Origin: Alphaproteobacteria bacterium | Lineage (GTDB): Bacteria; Pseudomonadota; Alphaproteobacteria; UBA8366; Aestuariispiraceae | Assembly (NCBI GenBank): GCA_033344895.1 | Contig: JAWPMN010000001.1 | Span: 3,294,001-3,358,000 of the forward strand | Direction: 5' to 3' | DNA length: 64,000 nt | In this document: positions 60,205-64,000 of the stretch, piece after piece | Layout of the letters: each line of letters starts with the position of its first letter | Position numbering within the stretch: position 1 is the first letter of the stretch | Notes under the pieces: model-generated | Told to the model about the DNA's origin: nothing | Database searches by the model: none | Seen by the model: only the letters and a program-made list of their open reading frames with translations | Program-made: the position numbers and the translations under genes

Positions 60205-62580
60205 TTAGCCTGCTCGTTCGGCCGGCAGAATGAGGGTGACGCGGAGCCCCTTTCCGGTCTCGGGGCTTTCCAGTGTCATTGTACCGCCATGCAACTCGAT
60301 GATGGCCTTGGCGATCGGAAGTCCGAGGCCGACCCCATCGGTCGCGGCAAGATGGGAATTCTCGACCGAGCGGCGGAAGGGCTGCAGCACCCGCTCGAAA
60401 CGGTCGGGGGGAATGCCGATCCCGTCATCCTCGATGACGATGCGCACGCACTGCCCGGCAGCCGGAGAGACGGACACGGTCAGTGCCGTTGCGCCGCGGG
60501 CATATCGCGCCGCGTTCTGGATCAGATTCCCGAATGCCTGCCGCAGTTTGGTGGCATCCGCCTGAATGGGAAGTGTCGCGGGAAGATCCAAGGTAATCGG
60601 AAATCCACGGGCCTGACAGGCGCTGCGATGGGGTTGGACGGCCTCCTCCACGATGGCGACGAGGTCTCCGGGTTCCGCCTTCAGGGTCATGCGGCCGGTT
60701 TCGACGGCGGTCAGGTCCAGCAGGTTCGACAAAATCTCGAGCAGCATCTGGCCGCTTGCCAGAATATTCTCGACATATTCGGCGTAATGCGGGTCGCCGA
60801 CCGGGCCGAAGACCTCGTTCCGCATCATATCGCTGTAGCCCAGCACCGAATTCAGCGGTGTCCGAAGCTCATGGCTCATATTCGCCAGGAACATCGATTT
60901 CGCCTGCGACGCTTCCGTGGCGGTCTCGAGGGCGGAAATCAGGTCCCGCTCCATGCCCTTCTGGACCGTGATATCCTCCACCGCAAAGACCCATTTCCCG
61001 GAGGATTTCGGCGCCAGCGGAACAGCAATCATGCGATAGATCGTTCCTTCATCCCGCCCGTGCAACGCCTTGTCAGAAAGTTCACCTTCCCAGCTCTGCT
61101 GTGTCTCGAACGCGGCTGAGAGCGACAGGTTCTGCCGCCCATCGCCGGCCGCCACGCATGCATCCAGTCGATCGATCAGATCGGCGTCGAACACTTCCTC
61201 CCCATCGCCGGTCAAGTCGAGGATCGCGGCCGCGACGGCGTTGACGTAACGAACCTTGCCACGGGGCGTGAAGACGCCGATCCCGATCGGCATTCGATCA
61301 ACCGCCCGCATCACTTCCGCCAGCTTTTCGTTCAGCGCCTGCAGGGCTTCCTCGCGGTCCATCACCGCTTCAGCCATGACCGACAATGCGCGCTCCGTCG
61401 TCTGAAGTTCGACGAAGCCGGACGGCTCATACTCGAAGGGCCGGCCTGTATTGCGAATCATCTCCTCCGCGCCGGCCTGTATCCGGGCCAGACGCCGTTG
61501 AACGGTGCGCCACAGGGCGAGCCCTCCCAGCATGCCCGCCGCCATCAGCAGCAGGGTCAGCCAGAAGGTCGCAATCTGAACGTCGTCAAACCAGTTCAGG
61601 AAATCATCCGTCGGGGCATAGGCCCCCACCACCCATTCGCCGTTCTTCAGATCCAGGACATTCAGGGCGGCAACATACTGCATGCCGTCATGATCGAACG
61701 TCATGGCTGCAGGCGCATTCGCCGGGCCGAACTCCGAGCGTCGGAACGCCTCCGCCGCGACGGAATCCGACAGGTCGTTTATGGCAGGCAGTGTTCCAGG
61801 ATCTGCCGAAAACTCGATCGGGAAGGCGATCAGACGCCCCGCGCGGTCGGCGATGAAGGCCTTGCCGTTCTCGCTGATTTCGAGGCCGCGCACGAATTCC
61901 GACAATTGCCGGAAACTGAGATCCAGCCCCACGACACCGATGGTTTCCCCGGTCGCGGGATTCAGGACACGGCTGGATACCGTGATGCCCGGCTGTCCCG
62001 ACGTATAGAAGACATAGGGGTCGCTCCAATGCGCTGCATTCGTTTCGAGGGCATCGGCGTACCAGGGGCGCGTCCGACCATCGAAAACCGGCCCGTCATC
62101 GGGAACGTCGCGAACGGTCCGATAGTCCAGGGCGCGGGCGTACAGGGTCTGCGACCTGAAGGAACCTGTCACGTCGACCCGCCGTACGAAGATTTCCCCG
62201 TCATCGATTTGCGGGGCTTCGCGGGTCACGAAGACAAACGATCCATCGGTTCCGGCAAAATAGATTCCGGTGAAACGCGGCGATGCGATCAGGGCGTCGA
62301 AGAAGTAGCGCTCTATCCTGTCGGCGTCGGAGAAATCCAGGATTTCGGATTGCGACAGACCGAGCGTCAGGTCGGCGACCGTTTCAACCTTGCCGACGAA
62401 CAGGGACAGTTCCTGTTCGACGGAGGTGAGGGCCCAGCGAATGCTGGAATGGGCATGTTCCTCCGCCGACCGGGTGGCGTAAAAGTGGAACGCCAGGAGA
62501 AAGGCCGCTGCCGTCGCGATCTCGATGAAGGCCACACCGGCCAGAATGACGTGCTTCATCGCGACGGTCGAAAAACGCAT
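60205..62580 (-). CDS. Membrane sensor histidine kinase (dCache, PAS, HisKA, HATPase)
   Basis: A 791-residue sensor kinase. TM1 (about 8-34), a long periplasmic dCache domain (about 40-330: FTGIYFAGTDGSFVFVTREA, FDGRTRPWYADALETNAAHW) and TM2 (about 335-360) precede a coiled linker, a PAS domain (about 425-540: GIGVFTPRGKVRYVN, FAVEDITVQ), HisKA with NMSHELRTPLNS (His about 570) and the HATPase (GLGLPIAK). AAGGA lies 5 bases before ATG 62580. No response regulator is adjacent; orphan like the kinase at 27 kb, from which it differs by having a PAS domain. Confidence 0.92.
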   Translation of the reverse strand: MRFSTVAMKHVILAGVAFIEIATAAAFLLAFHFYATRSAEEHAHSSIRWALTSVEQELSLFVGKVETVADLTLGLSQSEILDFSDADRIERYFFDALIASPRFTGIYFAGTDGSFVFVTREAPQIDDGEIFVRRVDVTGSFRSQTLYARALDYRTVRDVPDDGPVFDGRTRPWYADALETNAAHWSDPYVFYTSGQPGITVSSRVLNPATGETIGVVGLDLSFRQLSEFVRGLEISENGKAFIADRAGRLIAFPIEFSADPGTLPAINDLSDSVAAEAFRRSEFGPANAPAAMTFDHDGMQYVAALNVLDLKNGEWVVGAYAPTDDFLNWFDDVQIATFWLTLLLMAAGMLGGLALWRTVQRRLARIQAGAEEMIRNTGRPFEYEPSGFVELQTTERALSVMAEAVMDREEALQALNEKLAEVMRAVDRMPIGIGVFTPRGKVRYVNAVAAAILDLTGDGEEVFDADLIDRLDACVAAGDGRQNLSLSAAFETQQSWEGELSDKALHGRDEGTIYRMIAVPLAPKSSGKWVFAVEDITVQKGMERDLISALETATEASQAKSMFLANMSHELRTPLNSVLGYSDMMRNEVFGPVGDPHYAEYVENILASGQMLLEILSNLLDLTAVETGRMTLKAEPGDLVAIVEEAVQPHRSACQARGFPITLDLPATLPIQADATKLRQAFGNLIQNAARYARGATALTVSVSPAAGQCVRIVIEDDGIGIPPDRFERVLQPFRRSVENSHLAATDGVGLGLPIAKAIIELHGGTMTLESPETGKGLRVTLILPAERAG

Positions 62581-62694
62581 AACAATCCTTGGCAAATCGA
62601 GGCGCGCCGGGGACCGGCGGGCGTCAGACTAGCAAGGCATGCCGACGACGCATAGTGGCAACATGGTGGAAAATGCCCGAAAAGAATTCAAGGA

Positions 62695-62723
62695 AAAGGC
62701 CCGGTCACGAGGACCGGGCCTTT
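62695..62723 (-). terminator. Terminator of the phasin gene
   Basis: AAAGGCCCGGTC (62695-62706) pairs with GACCGGGCCTTT (62712-62723) around a 5-base loop, a perfect 12-bp stem followed on the minus strand by TTCCTTG. It lies 50 bases after the phasin stop and before the kinase. Confidence 0.85.
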
Positions 62724-62772
62724 CCTGAAAGCATTCGCCCTGCTTATGCGGGGCGGATGATGTCGGTGCCTG

Positions 62773-63258
62773 TTAGGCGGCAACCGGCTTCATCATCTTT
62801 TCGACGACGACGTTGAAACGCGCCTGGATCGGCTCAACCGTCTCGTTGGCGACCTTCAGGGACATTTCCGAAACCTTCGTGCCTTCGGCGACGAACGCGT
62901 CGAACTGCGTGCGGGCCAGGTCCGACTGGATTTCGACGACGTCGTTGATCGTCTTGGCCGACATCAGCGCCTTGGCGGCGTTGACGTTGGATTCGGCCTG
63001 CGACTGGGCGAAGGCGAAGAAGGTCTTGCCGAGGTCTTCGAAACCCTTCGCGAAGACATTGCCGGCCTTCACGTAGGCGTCGACATTGTCTTTGTTCAGC
63101 GTCGCGAACTCGTCATAGCTCTTCAGCGCGGCGGAAGAGGCCTTTTCGACCTGTTCCTTCGTCGCGGCAACAGCCTGCTCGACGGTCTGCTTGCCAGCGG
63201 CAACAGCTTCTTCGATCGGCTTGGTGTCGACGGTCGGGGTCTTTTTCGCGGTGGTCAT
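62773..63258 (-). CDS. Phasin (polyhydroxyalkanoate granule protein)
   Basis: A 161-residue helical protein of the Phasin_2 family that coats PHA granules. VEQAVAATKEQVEKASSAAL, SYDEFATLNKDNVDAYVKAG and FAFAQSQAESNVNAAKALMS are typical, with a C-terminal helix (VANETVEPIQARFNVVVEKM). It lacks Cys and has strongly amphipathic helices. The upstream region holds a 16-bp repeat and PhaR-like sites. Terminator at 62695-62723. Confidence 0.9.
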   Translation of the reverse strand: MTTAKKTPTVDTKPIEEAVAAGKQTVEQAVAATKEQVEKASSAALKSYDEFATLNKDNVDAYVKAGNVFAKGFEDLGKTFFAFAQSQAESNVNAAKALMSAKTINDVVEIQSDLARTQFDAFVAEGTKVSEMSLKVANETVEPIQARFNVVVEKMMKPVAA

Positions 63259-63372
63259 GTTCGTTACTCCTGTTTCACTGGTGTCCGGGCGCGAGGCCTG
63301 TCGGACCGGGGCCTATCGGAAGGACCGGACCGCCCGGCGCCCTCCTTGTCGGTGCCACATCCCAGCGGGTTA

Positions 63373-63458
63373 TGCTGCACCGCAACAATTTCATGCAGCG
63401 GTATATGTGATAGGTTGTTATTCGGGTCAAGTTATATTTTTGTGCACCGCAACAATTT
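63373..63458. promoter_or_regulatory. PhaR-like sites and 16-bp direct repeat upstream of phasin and Anbu
   Basis: TGCTGCACCGCAACA (63373-63387) contains CTGC-N3-GCAA, like PhaR targets (CTGC-Nx-GCAG) in Paracoccus and Rhodobacter. TGCACCGCAACAATTT occurs perfectly twice, at 63376-63391 and 63443-63458, with starts 67 bases apart. ATTTCATGCAGCGG lies just after copy 1. The region 63259-63650 carries both divergent promoters and no other gene. Confidence 0.6.
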
Positions 63459-63650
63459 TCTGTCGACAGCCATTAATTCAATTTTAATTTCAGCGTTTTA
63501 TCGTATGCGATCGTTACGTTGTGTCGCAGCGGCTTAACGGTGGCGAAGGGGCGGATAGCGGCTCTTGGCCGGCATTGATTGCGATGGACCGCGACGCGGG
63601 AGTCCGACTAAAATGGCGGATCGCAGCGGTCGCGTATGGAGATCCCCTGA

Positions 63651-64000
63651 ATGACATATTGTCTTGCAATCAAGGTAGAGGACGGGTTGGTCTGCCTTGC
63701 CGACGGTCGGATTACGGCAGGAACGCAGGTCACCACGGCCCGCAAGGTCGAATTCATCGGACCTGCCACAACGCCGGTCCTGACCATGACGTCAGGCCTC
63801 AGGTCCCTGCGGGACAAGACCCTGGCCTATCTGAAACGGGATCTGCGCCGCAGTGATATCAAGGGGTATCCCTCGATGCTGGATGCGGTGGAGGCCTATT
63901 GCGCCGCGCTGCGCCGGGTTTTCAACGAGGACGGCGAAGATCTGGAAAGATCGAACCTGAAGTTCAATCTTCATGCGATCGTCGCCGGACGGATGCCGGA
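63651..64000 (+). CDS. Anbu-type proteasome homologue (N-terminal part)
   Basis: The start of a COG3484 protein, the ancestral beta-subunit (Anbu) family of Ntn-hydrolases. MTYCLAIKVEDGLVCLADGR has Thr-2 next to the initiator Met, so Met removal would expose the N-terminal nucleophile Thr. ARKVEFIG and VLTMTSGLRSLRDKTLAYL continue the family pattern, and KFNLHAIVAGRMP is the last visible strand. The gene runs off the right edge after 116 residues. In other bacteria Anbu sits with ATP-grasp, transglutaminase-like and alpha-E genes; those would be beyond the window. Confidence 0.85.
   Translation, partial: MTYCLAIKVEDGLVCLADGRITAGTQVTTARKVEFIGPATTPVLTMTSGLRSLRDKTLAYLKRDLRRSDIKGYPSMLDAVEAYCAALRRVFNEDGEDLERSNLKFNLHAIVAGRMP

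Overview
The window is dense bacterial chromosome of about 60-65 percent G+C with short gaps between genes. The gene content points to an alphaproteobacterium of the Rhodospirillales type. Markers are the zeta inhibitor subunit of F1Fo-ATP synthase, the cell-cycle regulator TrcR (DUF1013), the AapJQMP amino-acid transporter, a phasin with PhaR-like sites, an Anbu-type proteasome homologue and an encapsulated-ferritin-like protein closely resembling the one in Rhodospirillum rubrum. I see no phage, insertion sequence, CRISPR array, rRNA or tRNA. Genus is not resolvable by eye.

Layout. 1-6.3 kb (minus strand mostly): purine cluster purC-purS-purQ, the divergent ATPase zeta gene, and purB flanked by a periplasmic helical-repeat protein and a 2OG-Fe(II) oxygenase. 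6.4-8.8 kb: XRE-cupin regulator facing an omega-amino-acid:pyruvate aminotransferase, then a DOPA-dioxygenase-family protein. 9-13.3 kb: gmd-fcl (GDP-L-fucose synthesis), a DASS-type transporter and a tandem universal stress protein. 13.3-20.2 kb: TAXI binding protein, ketopantoate-reductase-like enzyme and the aapJQMP operon. 20.6-29 kb: FlaF-like small protein, flavin reductase, a FecR-domain protein convergent with a CHASE2 adenylate cyclase, DUF4197, a coiled-coil membrane protein and a histidine kinase. 29-37 kb: thioesterase, SDR, CDF metal transporter, pdxH, lipoprotein, DnaJ-like protein, BrkB-like membrane protein, fabI and aroC. 37-41 kb: LysR/TauD pair, AhpD-like protein and TTC38-like protein. 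41-49 kb: a second, differently built class III cyclase, an Ldh2-type dehydrogenase, cytochrome c' with a diheme cytochrome c, and a DMGDH-like FAD enzyme.

49-56.5 kb holds the two most interesting loci. One is a four-helix membrane protein followed by an EncFtn ferroxidase that has all metal ligands but no encapsulin-targeting tail, and no shell gene is in the window. The other is a tightly overlapping GNAT-PhzF-decarboxylase-dehydratase operon divergent from a MocR-type PLP regulator, with direct repeats between them. 56.5-64 kb: chromate transporter, S49 peptidase, a small Cys-motif membrane protein, ogt, trcR, a second histidine kinase, phasin and the start of the Anbu gene.

Structures not explained by single genes include a roughly 100-bp spacer duplicated between purC/purS and purS/purQ, a hairpin separating aapJ from aapQMP, candidate operators at several divergent promoters, and a 16-bp perfect repeat between phasin and Anbu. 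All functions are from motif and family recognition by reading; no database search was run.
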